Below, one piece after another: positions 17,065 to 25,121 of a stretch of 64,000 nt of DNA. The first letter of the stretch is position 1. Every line of letters begins with the position of its first letter. The notes under the pieces were generated by a model that made no database searches, was not told the DNA's origin, and saw only the letters and a list, made by a program, of their open reading frames with translations. The position numbers and the translations under genes were made by a program. Origin of the DNA: Pseudomonas benzenivorans (GTDB taxonomy: Bacteria; Pseudomonadota; Gammaproteobacteria; Pseudomonadales; Pseudomonadaceae); assembly GCF_900100495.1 (NCBI RefSeq), contig NZ_FNCT01000005.1, forward strand, positions 1 through 64,000, given 5' to 3'.

Positions 17065-18873
17065 ATGCAACACCAATTCGACCTGCGCCTCGACGCGCTA
17101 AAAGCCGCCTATCTGGATGGCAGCATCACCCCACGCCAACTGCTCGCCGCCCTGCGCGACCAGGCCGCGGCGCTCAATCCCGAGTTCAATCTGTTCATCC
17201 ACCTGCTTACCGAAGCGGAGCTGGAGCCTTATCTGGTCGCCCTTGACGGCAAGACGCCGGCCGAGCTGCCGCTGTACGGCGTGCCCTTCGCCATCAAGGA
17301 CAACATCGACCTGGCCGGCGTGCCGACCACTGCCGCCTGCCCGGCCTTCGCCTACGTACCCGAGCGCAGCGCGACCCTGGTCGAGCAGCTGCTCGCCCTC
17401 GGCGCCGTGCCGCTGGGCAAGACCAACCTCGACCAGTTCGCCACCGGCCTCAACGGCACCCGCTCGCCCTATGGCGCCTGCCGCAACAGCCTGCACCCGG
17501 ACTACCCGGCCGGCGGCTCCAGCGCCGGCTCCGCCCTGGCCGTGGCCCTCGGCGTGGCCAGCTTCGCCCTCGGCACCGACACCGCAGGCAGCGGCCGGGT
17601 GCCGGCGGCGCTGAACAACCTGGTCGGGCTGAAGGCCACCAAGGGCCTGCTCTCCACCGCCGGGGTGGTGCCGGCCTGCCGCAGCCTGGATTGCATCACC
17701 TATTTCACCGCCAGCGCCCGCGAGGCCAGCCAGTTGCTGGCGCTGACCGCCCGCCGCGATCCGCGCGACGAGTACAGCCGCGCCAATCCGCTGTGGAACG
17801 ATGGCAGTGCCTTCGGCGCACCGCGCCCGGGCTTGCGCTTCGGCGTGCCCAAGCAGCTGGAGTTCCTCGGCTGCAACGAGAGCCCGGCGCTGTTCGCCAG
17901 CACCATCGAACAGCTGAAAGCACTCGGCGGCGAGCCGGTGGCCATCGATTTCGCGCCCTTCCTCGAAGCCGCGCGCCTGCTCTACGAGGGCCCCTGGGTC
18001 GCCGAGCGCTACAGCGTCGCCGGCGCGTTGATCGAGGCGCAGCCGGGCGCCGTGCTGCCGGTGATCAAGGCCGTGCTGGAAAAAGCGCCGGGCACCACCG
18101 CGGTCGAGGCCTTCCGCGCGCAGTACCGCTTGCAGGCACTCAAGGCCATCTGCGACGAGATCATGGCCGAGGTCGATTGCGTGTTGACCCCGGCCTACCC
18201 GCGCCCGGTGACCCTGGCCGAACTGCAGGCCGAACCGGTGGCACGCAACTCGGACCTCGGCCACTACACCAACTTCATGAACATGCTCGACTACGCCGCC
18301 ATCGCCGTACCGGCCGGCTTTATGCAAAACGGCCTGCCCTGGGGCGTGACCCTGTTCGGCCGCGCCTGCACCGACCAGTATCTGCTGAGCCTGGCCGATG
18401 CCCTGCAGCGCCAGACCGAGCTGCCGCTGGCCGGAGGCCGCGTGCCGGACTTCGGCGCACCGGCCGGTGTCGCGCGCAACGACCGGGCGCGCCTGGTGGT
18501 CTGCGGCGCGCACCTGGACGGCCTGGCGCTCAACTGGCAACTCAGGCAGCGCGGCGGGCGGCTGCTGGAAACAACCGCAAGTTCGGCGGACTACCGCCTC
18601 TACGCCCTGGCCGGCGGCCCGCCCGCCAGGCCCGGCATGCTGCGGGTCGCCGAAGGCGGCGTGGCCGTCGCCGTGGAACTCTGGGAACTGCCGAGCGCCG
18701 AGTTGGGCTCCTTCCTCACCGGCATCCCCGCGCCGCTGGGCCTGGGCAAGGTGCAGCTGGCCGACGGCCGTTGGGAAAGCGGCTTCATCTGCGAACCGTA
18801 CGGGCTGGAAGGCGCGACCGATATCAGCCAGTTCGGCGGCTGGCGCGCCTATCTGCAGAGTAAGACCCGTTAG
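17065..18873 (+). CDS. atzF: Allophanate hydrolase
   Basis: The ATG at 17065 is preceded by GAGGGA. An upstream in-frame ATG at 17011 falls inside the repeat and is rejected. The 602-aa protein has an amidase-signature domain with the Ser-cisSer-Lys triad visible: Lys78 in AIKDNIDLAG, a serine in GGSSAGSALAV (152/153), and Ser176 in GTDTAGSGRVP. It also has the C-terminal allophanate-hydrolase domain (from about residue 470). It converts allophanate to ammonia and CO2, releasing the remaining nitrogen in the guanidine/urea carboxylase pathway. It is the last gene of the operon. Confidence 0.92.
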   Translation: MQHQFDLRLDALKAAYLDGSITPRQLLAALRDQAAALNPEFNLFIHLLTEAELEPYLVALDGKTPAELPLYGVPFAIKDNIDLAGVPTTAACPAFAYVPERSATLVEQLLALGAVPLGKTNLDQFATGLNGTRSPYGACRNSLHPDYPAGGSSAGSALAVALGVASFALGTDTAGSGRVPAALNNLVGLKATKGLLSTAGVVPACRSLDCITYFTASAREASQLLALTARRDPRDEYSRANPLWNDGSAFGAPRPGLRFGVPKQLEFLGCNESPALFASTIEQLKALGGEPVAIDFAPFLEAARLLYEGPWVAERYSVAGALIEAQPGAVLPVIKAVLEKAPGTTAVEAFRAQYRLQALKAICDEIMAEVDCVLTPAYPRPVTLAELQAEPVARNSDLGHYTNFMNMLDYAAIAVPAGFMQNGLPWGVTLFGRACTDQYLLSLADALQRQTELPLAGGRVPDFGAPAGVARNDRARLVVCGAHLDGLALNWQLRQRGGRLLETTASSADYRLYALAGGPPARPGMLRVAEGGVAVAVELWELPSAELGSFLTGIPAPLGLGKVQLADGRWESGFICEPYGLEGATDISQFGGWRAYLQSKTR

Positions 18874-19028
18874 TGTGACAGTCGCGCAGCGACGCCATCC
18901 TTATGCCCTTCTCCCCCTGGGAGAAGGTGGCGCGAAGCGCCGGATGAGGGAGGCCTGCTACCAATGGCCGATGACGCCGTCCCGGCGGCGCGCTAGCATG
19001 GCGCCATTACTCCTCGCGCAGAATCTTC
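18874..19028. repeat. Intergenic hairpin, no gene
   Basis: The segment carries an inverted repeat (CTTCTCCCCCTGGGAGAAG near 18906, then GGCGCGAAGCGCC) of the kind seen in the carboxylase gene. It may end transcription of the guanidine operon, although no T-run follows. The promoter of the next gene must also be here, but no clear -35/-10 pair is visible. Confidence 0.5.
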
Positions 19029-20504
19029 ATGCCGTCCGCCACCCCGAAAACCGGCCAACGCTCCCTGGTCCTGCTCCTGCTGGTCGTGCTCGGCGGCGGT
19101 TTTCTCGCCACCTCGCTGGCCAGCTACTACGCCGCGCTCGAGTCGATCCGCAGCAATATCGTCAACACCGAACTGCCGCTGACCTCGGACAACGTCTACT
19201 CGGAGATCCAGAAGGACCTGGTGCGCCCCGTGCTGATCTCCTCGATGATGGCCCGCGACACCTTCGTCCGCGACTGGGTGATGAACGGCGAGCAGGACAT
19301 CGAGCAGATGACCCGCTACCTGCGCGAGGTGCAGGAACATTACGGCGCCGTCACCAGCTTCTTCGTCTCGGAAAAGACCCACACCTACTACCAGGCCAAG
19401 GGCGTGCTCAAGCAGGTCAAGCAGGGCGAGCCGCGCGACACCTGGTACTTCCGCGTGCGCGACATGCAGGCGCCCTACGAGATCAATGTCGATGTCGACA
19501 TGGCCAACCAGGATCGCCTGACCTTCTTCATCAACTACAAGGTCTTCGACTACCAGCAGCGCTTCATCGGCGCCACCGGCGTCGGCCTGACCGTCGATGC
19601 GGTGGTGCAGTTGATCGACGACTACCAGGCGCGCTACCAGCGCAGCGTGTACTTCGTCGACAGCGCCGGGCGCATCGCCCTCACCGGCGCCACGGGCGGC
19701 CCCCTGGGCGCCAGGGTCGGCCAGTCGCTCGGCGACGTGCCGGGCCTGGAGGATCTTGAGGCGAAACTGCCGCAGCCGCAGAGCGGCCATTTCGAATACC
19801 GCGAGCGCGGCCGTGCGCACTTCCTCAACGTGCGCTTCATCCCCGAGCTGGACTGGTACCTGTTCGTCGACAAGCAGGAGAACGGCGCGGTGGCCGGGAT
19901 CCGTCGCTCGCTCTACCTGAACCTGCTGATCTGCCTGCTGGTGACCGCCCTGGTGCTCGTCCTGGTGAGCGCCTCCCTGCGCCGCTACCAGAAGCGCATC
20001 GCCGCCCTGGCCACCACCGACTCGCTCACCGAACTGCCCAACCGCCGCGGCTTCGACCTGCTGGCCAACCAGGCGATCCAGGAGGCGCGGCGCAACCAGA
20101 GCCCGCTGTGCGCGCTGCTGCTCGATCTCGACCACTTCAAGCAGCTCAACGACAGCCACGGCCACCTGGCCGGCGACACGGTGCTGCGCGGCTTCGCCCG
20201 CCAGCTCGGCGACAACCTGCGCCAGTCCGACATCATCTGCCGCTGGGGTGGCGAGGAGTTCATCCTGCTGCTCAAGGACACCCCACCCGAGCAGGCGCGC
20301 CTGCTGGCCGAGAAGATCCTTCAGCAAACCGAACAGAACCGCTTCGACCACAACGGCACGCAACTGAGCATCACCACCAGCATCGGCCTGGCCGAACTGC
20401 ACCCGGACGATGCCCTCGACCAGTTGATCGCGCGCGCCGACCGTGCCCTGTACCGCGCCAAGCAGACCGGTCGCAACCGCCTCTGCGAAGACACCGCAAC
20501 ATGA
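19029..20504 (+). CDS. Membrane-bound diguanylate cyclase with periplasmic sensor
   Basis: The 491-aa protein has a TM segment at about residues 11-31, a periplasmic dCACHE-like sensor domain, a second TM at about 295-320, and a C-terminal GGDEF domain. The active-site motif is GGEEF (407-411), which is catalytically competent. Five residues before it is RQSD, a classical RxxD inhibitory site, so product feedback is expected. It should make c-di-GMP in response to an extracellular ligand. LapD in this window responds to c-di-GMP, but no specific link can be read from sequence. Its stop overlaps the next gene by ATGA. Confidence 0.9.
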   Translation: MPSATPKTGQRSLVLLLLVVLGGGFLATSLASYYAALESIRSNIVNTELPLTSDNVYSEIQKDLVRPVLISSMMARDTFVRDWVMNGEQDIEQMTRYLREVQEHYGAVTSFFVSEKTHTYYQAKGVLKQVKQGEPRDTWYFRVRDMQAPYEINVDVDMANQDRLTFFINYKVFDYQQRFIGATGVGLTVDAVVQLIDDYQARYQRSVYFVDSAGRIALTGATGGPLGARVGQSLGDVPGLEDLEAKLPQPQSGHFEYRERGRAHFLNVRFIPELDWYLFVDKQENGAVAGIRRSLYLNLLICLLVTALVLVLVSASLRRYQKRIAALATTDSLTELPNRRGFDLLANQAIQEARRNQSPLCALLLDLDHFKQLNDSHGHLAGDTVLRGFARQLGDNLRQSDIICRWGGEEFILLLKDTPPEQARLLAEKILQQTEQNRFDHNGTQLSITTSIGLAELHPDDALDQLIARADRALYRAKQTGRNRLCEDTAT

Positions 20505-20722
20505 ATGCCGCCACCTGCCCGCTGTGCGGCCAGCGCAACCAGTGCGCGCAGGCCGACTCGCCCACGCCGGTGCAACAGTGCTGGTGTTTCGCTGCGCCGA
20601 TCGAACGCCGCGTGCTCGAGGGCCTGCCGGAGGCGCTGCGCAATCGCGCCTGCCTGTGCCCGCGCTGCGCCCAGGGGTTGCCGCCAGGCACCGCGGACGA
20701 GCCAGCCGCTAGCGCCGACTGA
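20501..20722 (+). CDS. Cysteine-rich CWC-type small protein, 73 aa
   Basis: The ATG overlaps the stop of the cyclase gene (ATGA). The protein contains CPLCGQRNQC, QCWCF and CLCPRC motifs, eight cysteines in all, which fits the cysteine-rich CWC domain often found beside RsuA-type pseudouridine synthases. It probably binds zinc. It lies two bases upstream of the pseudouridine synthase gene, so the two are co-translated. Function is unknown. Confidence 0.8.
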   Translation: MNAATCPLCGQRNQCAQADSPTPVQQCWCFAAPIERRVLEGLPEALRNRACLCPRCAQGLPPGTADEPAASAD

Positions 20723-20724
20723 CC

Positions 20725-21417
20725 ATGCGCCTCGACCGCTTCCTCAGCAACCTGCCGCGCTTCAACCGCCAGGATGCGCGCCAGCTGCTCGCCGCCGGTC
20801 GGGTGCGCCTGGATGGCCAGGCGTGCCGCGACGGCTGCCGCGAGGTGCGCATCTTCAGCCGGGTCGAACTGGACGACGAGCTGCTACAGACCGGCAAGGC
20901 CGCGCGCTACTTTATGCTGCACAAGCCGCGCGGCGTGGTCAGCGCCACCGAACATCCGGAACACCGCACCGTGCTCGACCTGCTCGACGAGCCGGACAAG
21001 CACGAGCTGCACCTGGCCGGGCGCCTCGACCTCAACACCAGCGGCCTGCTGCTGCTCACCAACGATGGCCAGTGGTCGCGCCGGGTGACCGCCCCAACGG
21101 GCAAGCAGCCCAAGGTCTACCTGGTCGACACCGAGGATCCGATCGACCCGGCCTGCGTCGCGGCCTTCGCCGAAGGCCTGTACTTCCGCTTCGAGGACCT
21201 GGTGACGCGCCCAGCCGAACTGCAGATCCTCGCGCCGCGCCACGCCCGCCTGACCCTGTACGAGGGCCGCTACCACCAGGTCAAGCGCATGTTCGGCCAC
21301 TTCCAGAATAAAGTTGTCGGTCTGCACCGCATCAGCATGGGCAGAATCCAGCTCGATGATCTACTCTCTCCCGGTCAGTACCGCGCCCTGACCGCCGAAG
21401 AGATCGCCAGTTTCTGA
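20725..21417 (+). CDS. rsuA: RsuA-family 16S rRNA pseudouridine synthase
   Basis: The 230-aa protein has an N-terminal S4 RNA-binding domain (MRLDRFLSNLPRFNR) and the RsuA/RluB/E/F catalytic signature GRLDLNTSGLLLL with the nucleophilic Asp102. The size and the S4 domain fit RsuA, which modifies U516 of 16S rRNA; RluE or RluF-like specificity cannot be excluded. The start follows the Cys-rich gene by two bases. Confidence 0.85.
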   Translation: MRLDRFLSNLPRFNRQDARQLLAAGRVRLDGQACRDGCREVRIFSRVELDDELLQTGKAARYFMLHKPRGVVSATEHPEHRTVLDLLDEPDKHELHLAGRLDLNTSGLLLLTNDGQWSRRVTAPTGKQPKVYLVDTEDPIDPACVAAFAEGLYFRFEDLVTRPAELQILAPRHARLTLYEGRYHQVKRMFGHFQNKVVGLHRISMGRIQLDDLLSPGQYRALTAEEIASF

Positions 21418-21831
21418 ATCGGCAGACGTCCAAATCGGCACGAGTCACAATGCTTAGCTCACTACCCGATAAACGGTAGTGCGCTAATCAAATAAAGGCT
21501 TGCCAGGGCTGGGGGGCGCTGCTTAAATCGAACCATAAGGTCTTGATGTGACCGCTTGGTCACGAGAGCCATCTAAGCGTTCTTTTGGTTGCTTGCGCTC
21601 TGCGCAAAAATGGGTTCCTGCCTGGTGACACGACATTCCTCCAGCGCCTCGAAACGGCTGGTGCGGATGCTCTATTTCAGCCCTAACCAATTGAAAAATA
21701 AATACTTATAAGACCCCCAGCCTGACATCAGCTTGTCACGTCCAGGCGCTTTCCTATCTGTCCTACATTGCCCGGTTAAACGGCTGTGCCTTGCCGCTTG
21801 CCATGCCTAACTTGCGCCAGGAGGAAACAAC
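21418..21831. other. 414-bp gap upstream of phaG
   Basis: No gene or strong repeat is visible. It is more AT-rich than its surroundings in places (for example around 21690-21715) and must hold the phaG promoter. I see no convincing sigma-54 or sigma-70 pair. AGGAGG at about 21820 is the phaG ribosome-binding site. Confidence 0.5.
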
Positions 21832-22719
21832 ATGAAGCCAGCTATCGCTGTCGTCGATGTTCACGGGACTTACAAGGTTCACACGGAGTTCTACGCAAGC
21901 CCCACAGCCCGCAAGACCATCATCCTGGTCAACGGCTCGCTGGCAACCACCGCGGCATTCGCGCAAACGGTCAAGTACCTGAATACCCAGTTCAACGTGG
22001 TGCTCTACGATCAGCCCTACGCCGGCCAATCGAAGCCGCACAACACGCACAGCCGTCCGATCACCAAGGAAGACGAGGCCAGCATCCTCCTGGACCTGAT
22101 CGAGCACTTCAAAGTCGACTACCTGCAGTCGTTCTCCTGGGGTGGCGTCGCCGCCATGCTGGCCCTGTCGCAGCGCCCGGCACGCATCGAGAAGGCAGTG
22201 ATCACCTCGTTCTCGCCGCTGCTCAACCAGCCGATGCTCGACTACCTGGCGAAGGGCCTGGAAAACCTGCAAGCCGTGGACGGCGTGGGCCTCGGCCACC
22301 TGGTCAACAACACCATCGGCAAATACCTGCCGTCGCTGTTCAAGCGCTTCAACCATCGCCACATCAGCAGCCTGGACGAGCACGAGTACCGGCAGATGTA
22401 CGCCCACGTCAACCAGGTGGTGCACATGGAAAACCACTGCGATATGAAATGCCTGGCCGGCATCAAGATCCCCGTACTGTTCGTCAATGGCGAACACGAC
22501 GAATACACCCCGCCCGAGGACGTGCGCGTGTTAGCCGACCACCTCAGCGCTTGCCAGTTCGCCACCATCGACAACGCCGGGCATTTCCTCGACATGGAAC
22601 ACAAGGCGGCGTGGCTGCAAAGCCGTGACCTGCTGCTGGGCTTCCTGCAAGGCTCGCCCCAGCGCGAACGGGTCTACCGTCCGTACCACCCCGAACTGCA
22701 GCACGCGATGGCCGTATGA
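21832..22719 (+). CDS. phaG: PhaG, (R)-3-hydroxyacyl-ACP thioesterase/transacylase
   Basis: The 295-aa alpha/beta-hydrolase closely follows P. putida PhaG in sequence and length. It has the TIILVNGSLATT opening, the nucleophile elbow SFSWGG (Ser102), Asp223 in NGEHDEYT, His251 in AGHFLD, and the PhaG HX4D motif at His177-Asp182 (HISSLD). It is related to the rhamnolipid enzyme RhlA, but length and C-terminus (HAMAV) favour PhaG. PhaG diverts 3-hydroxyacyl-ACP from fatty-acid synthesis to medium-chain polyhydroxyalkanoate precursors. AGGAGG precedes the ATG. It is monocistronic and is the last core gene before the tRNA. Confidence 0.92.
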   Translation: MKPAIAVVDVHGTYKVHTEFYASPTARKTIILVNGSLATTAAFAQTVKYLNTQFNVVLYDQPYAGQSKPHNTHSRPITKEDEASILLDLIEHFKVDYLQSFSWGGVAAMLALSQRPARIEKAVITSFSPLLNQPMLDYLAKGLENLQAVDGVGLGHLVNNTIGKYLPSLFKRFNHRHISSLDEHEYRQMYAHVNQVVHMENHCDMKCLAGIKIPVLFVNGEHDEYTPPEDVRVLADHLSACQFATIDNAGHFLDMEHKAAWLQSRDLLLGFLQGSPQRERVYRPYHPELQHAMAV

Positions 22720-22741
22720 AGCACAGCCCCTCGACAGCGAA

Positions 22742-22772
22742 ACACCGAGTCGCAGCAGATTGCGCTCGGTGT
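22742..22772 (+). terminator. Terminator-like hairpin after phaG
   Basis: ACACCGAG pairs with CTCGGTGT, with an inner CGCA/TGCG extension, 23 bases after the phaG stop. There is no run of T after it, so termination may be weak or factor-assisted. Confidence 0.45.
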
Positions 22773-22818
22773 GGGCTTCATTTCAGCCGCGACTTCCGGT
22801 ATAAAGGCTCCCGCAAAA

Positions 22819-22892
22819 GCGGGCGTCGTATAATGGCATTACCTGAGCTTCCCAAGCTCATGACGAGGGTTCGATTCCCTTCGCCCGCTCCA
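22819..22892 (+). tRNA. tRNA-Gly (anticodon CCC)
   Basis: The 74-nt sequence folds as a cloverleaf. The acceptor stem pairs GCGGGCG with CGCCCGC, the anticodon stem pairs TGAGC with GCTCA around the loop TTCCCAA, and the T arm contains GGTTCGATTCC. It ends in an encoded CCA. The anticodon CCC reads GGG glycine codons. The 3' end doubles as an integration site for ICEclc-type elements, and the integrase gene follows 237 bp downstream. Confidence 0.95.
22875..22892 (+). other. Predicted attachment site (attL) at the tRNA-Gly 3' end
   Basis: The last 18 bases of the tRNA gene, TTCCCTTCGCCCGCTCCA, match the kind of target used by IntB13/ICEclc-type integrases, which insert at the 3' end of tRNA-Gly and restore the gene. 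I found no second copy in the rest of the window, so the right boundary of the element lies outside. The 23-kb composition change starts just after this point. Confidence 0.6.
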
Positions 22893-23129
22893 CTGCATCA
22901 TTCTGCGGACTTCCGCAGAAGTCCAAGAGAGTCTGCAAGTCGTTGCCACACAAAGACTTTTTCTCTCTTTGACGTTCTGCTGTGGTCCACTGCGATCCGC
23001 CTACAGCCGGGACTTTTAAGTCCACAAACAAGTCCATTTTTGCGGGCGCGGCTGATTCCGGATTGTTGATGGAGAGGCGAGGTCGACGTGACCAGCATCT
23101 GGTTCCTGACTCATGTTCGGAGCAAGAGC

Positions 23130-24983
23130 ATGGCACTCTCAGACCTGGCCGTTCGACAGGCCAAGGCGACTGGCAAGGCATACACCCTCCCTGACCTGGA
23201 TGGCCTCTCCCTGGCCGTCACCGCTGCCGGTGGCAGGACTTGGCACTTCCGCTACTACTGGGCGGGCAAGCAGAAGCGGATGTCGCTCGGCACCTACCCG
23301 GAGGTGACGCTTCGCGAGGCCCGCAGCCTGCGCGATGAAGCGCGCGCCCTGCTGGCCAAAGGCACCAATCCTCGCGATCACCGCAAGCAGAAGCGCACCG
23401 CTGTCCGGCTCGCCGACGAAAACACCTTCGAGGCGGTGTATCGCAAGTGGCTCAAGCATCGCGGGCTCAGCCTCAAGGAAGGCCGGCAGACGACTCTCTC
23501 GATCCTTCCGCGCATCTTCGACAAGGATGTGCTGCCGACCTTGGGCAAGCAGTCGATCTATGAGATCAAGCGGCCCGACCTCCTGGAGGTGATCGCCAGG
23601 ATCGAGAAGCGCAGGGCGCTCTCCGTCGCCGAGAAAGTCAGGACGTGGTTCAACCAACTGTTCCGCTACGCGCTGGTGATCGTGCCGGGCCTGGAGCAGA
23701 ACCCCGCCTTCGATCTCGATGTGGTGGCGCTGCCGCTGCCACCCGTCAACCACAACCCGTTCCTGCGCATGGCCGAGCTGCCAAGGCTGTTGCAGCGGCT
23801 GCGCAGCTATCGCGGCCGGCGGCAGACCCAGCTCGGGCTGCGGCTATTGCTGCTGACCGGCGTGCGAACCGGAGAGCTGCGGCAGGCGATGCCGGATCAA
23901 TTCGATCTGGACCGAGGGCTGTGGATCATCCCGCCCGACGTCGTGAAGCAACTCCAGGTGGATATGCGCAAGAAGCGGCAGCAGCCGAAGGACATCCCGC
24001 CCTACATCGTGCCGCTGTCGATTCAGGCCATGGAGATCGTCCGGCACCTGCTCGATGAGTTCAAGCCGGCCCAGCGCTACCTGTTCCGGCACGACAGCGA
24101 CCTGAAGAAGCGCATCAGCGAGAACACGCTCAATGGTGCGCTCAAACGCATGGGCTATCAGGAACGCCTGACCGGACACGGTATCCGTGGCACGATGTCC
24201 ACTGCGCTCAACGAGATCGGCTACCCGAAAGTCTGGGTGGATGCACAGCTTTCGCATGTCGATCCCAACAAGGTCAGCGCGACCTACAACCATGCCGCGT
24301 ACGTGGAGCAGCGTCGACGCATGATGCAGGACTGGGCCGATCGCCTCGACCTCTTCGAGCAGAACCAGGTCGAGGCGGCCAGCATGCCGCTCACCGTGCA
24401 TCTGGAAGGCGTGCCCGCATTCCCCACTGAGCAAACCGCAAGCGCGCCCTCTACGCCGGTTGCCGCTTCGCCAAGCCTGCTCGTGACGAAGCCGGGTGAC
24501 GCCATGCCGTTGGTTTCTGCCGCCGCACATCGGCTGCCGGCAGTGCCGCCCCAGCGATCGGCCGCGCCGCTGGTACCTTCGGACATTCAGCGCGAGAGAA
24601 TGGATTTGTTCGATGTCTTCGAAGCGCCGCACAACCTTCCCGTCGCTGCGTTTGCCAAGATAGCGGGCAAATCCCGCAGGTGGATCAGCTATGAGATCCA
24701 GGCGGGCAACTTGCTGGCTTTGAACGTGGGCAACCGCGGCCAGCGCGTGCCGGACTGGCACCTCGACCCGCTCAAGCACGAGCTGATCCAGTCTGTCCTG
24801 AAGCTGACCAGGGGTGCGGACCCTTGGCAGATCTACCATGCACTGCTGCAGCCGCGCTCGATGCTGCGGGGGCGCTCGGCACTGGAGGGCGTGACTGCCA
24901 GCAATCTCGACAAGCTCGTCATGGCCGTGAGCACAGCGGTGAAGGAAAGCGAATGGACCCCGCTGCGGGTCGGGGTCGTGTAG
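23130..24983 (+). CDS. int: IntB13-like tyrosine integrase with long C-terminal extension
   Basis: The start at 23130 (MALSDLAVRQAKATGKAYT) is the conserved start of P4/ICEclc-type integrases; the in-frame ATG at 23088 has no family support. The 617-aa protein has an arm-type DNA-binding domain (DUF4102), a core-binding domain, and a catalytic domain with Arg in TGVRTGEL, HGIRG, QLSH and the nucleophile Tyr in YNHAAY. About 170 further residues follow, longer than ordinary P4 integrases. These include a possible winged or helix-turn-helix-like part (FAKIAGKSRRWISYEIQ) and a DPWQIYHAL...LRGRSALEG segment. It should catalyse excision and insertion at the adjacent tRNA-Gly. Confidence 0.92.
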   Translation: MALSDLAVRQAKATGKAYTLPDLDGLSLAVTAAGGRTWHFRYYWAGKQKRMSLGTYPEVTLREARSLRDEARALLAKGTNPRDHRKQKRTAVRLADENTFEAVYRKWLKHRGLSLKEGRQTTLSILPRIFDKDVLPTLGKQSIYEIKRPDLLEVIARIEKRRALSVAEKVRTWFNQLFRYALVIVPGLEQNPAFDLDVVALPLPPVNHNPFLRMAELPRLLQRLRSYRGRRQTQLGLRLLLLTGVRTGELRQAMPDQFDLDRGLWIIPPDVVKQLQVDMRKKRQQPKDIPPYIVPLSIQAMEIVRHLLDEFKPAQRYLFRHDSDLKKRISENTLNGALKRMGYQERLTGHGIRGTMSTALNEIGYPKVWVDAQLSHVDPNKVSATYNHAAYVEQRRRMMQDWADRLDLFEQNQVEAASMPLTVHLEGVPAFPTEQTASAPSTPVAASPSLLVTKPGDAMPLVSAAAHRLPAVPPQRSAAPLVPSDIQRERMDLFDVFEAPHNLPVAAFAKIAGKSRRWISYEIQAGNLLALNVGNRGQRVPDWHLDPLKHELIQSVLKLTRGADPWQIYHALLQPRSMLRGRSALEGVTASNLDKLVMAVSTAVKESEWTPLRVGVV

Positions 24984-25019
24984 TCAAACAACGGGCCGGT
25001 AAGGGATGGCCTGGACATT

Positions 25020-25070
25020 ATTCATATTAGTGATACTAATATTCATTTATGGTTTATTGACTATTAGAAT
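25020..25070 (+). promoter_or_regulatory. Candidate NahR-dependent promoter of the upper nah operon
   Basis: ATTCATATTAGTGAT (25020-25034) matches most fixed positions of the NahR-site consensus ATTCACGCTNNTGAT. About 30 bp further on is TAGAAT (25065-25070), a good -10 hexamer with only a weak -35, as expected of an activator-dependent promoter. The site would be centred near -50 to -60. The segment 24984-25121 is strikingly AT-rich compared with the integrase gene. This is a prediction by eye. Confidence 0.55.
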
Positions 25071-25121
25071 ACAGTCAATGATCATGGAACCATAAAACAT
25101 ATAAATAAAGAAGCTAGATCT

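Noticed and set aside
21832..22719. RhlA (rhamnolipid precursor synthase)
   Set aside because: The protein is homologous to RhlA, but length, HX4D motif position and C-terminus match PhaG, and no rhlB follows.
23088..23129. Upstream in-frame start for the integrase
   Set aside because: The added 14 residues have no family match, while MALSDLAVRQAK at 23130 is the conserved start.
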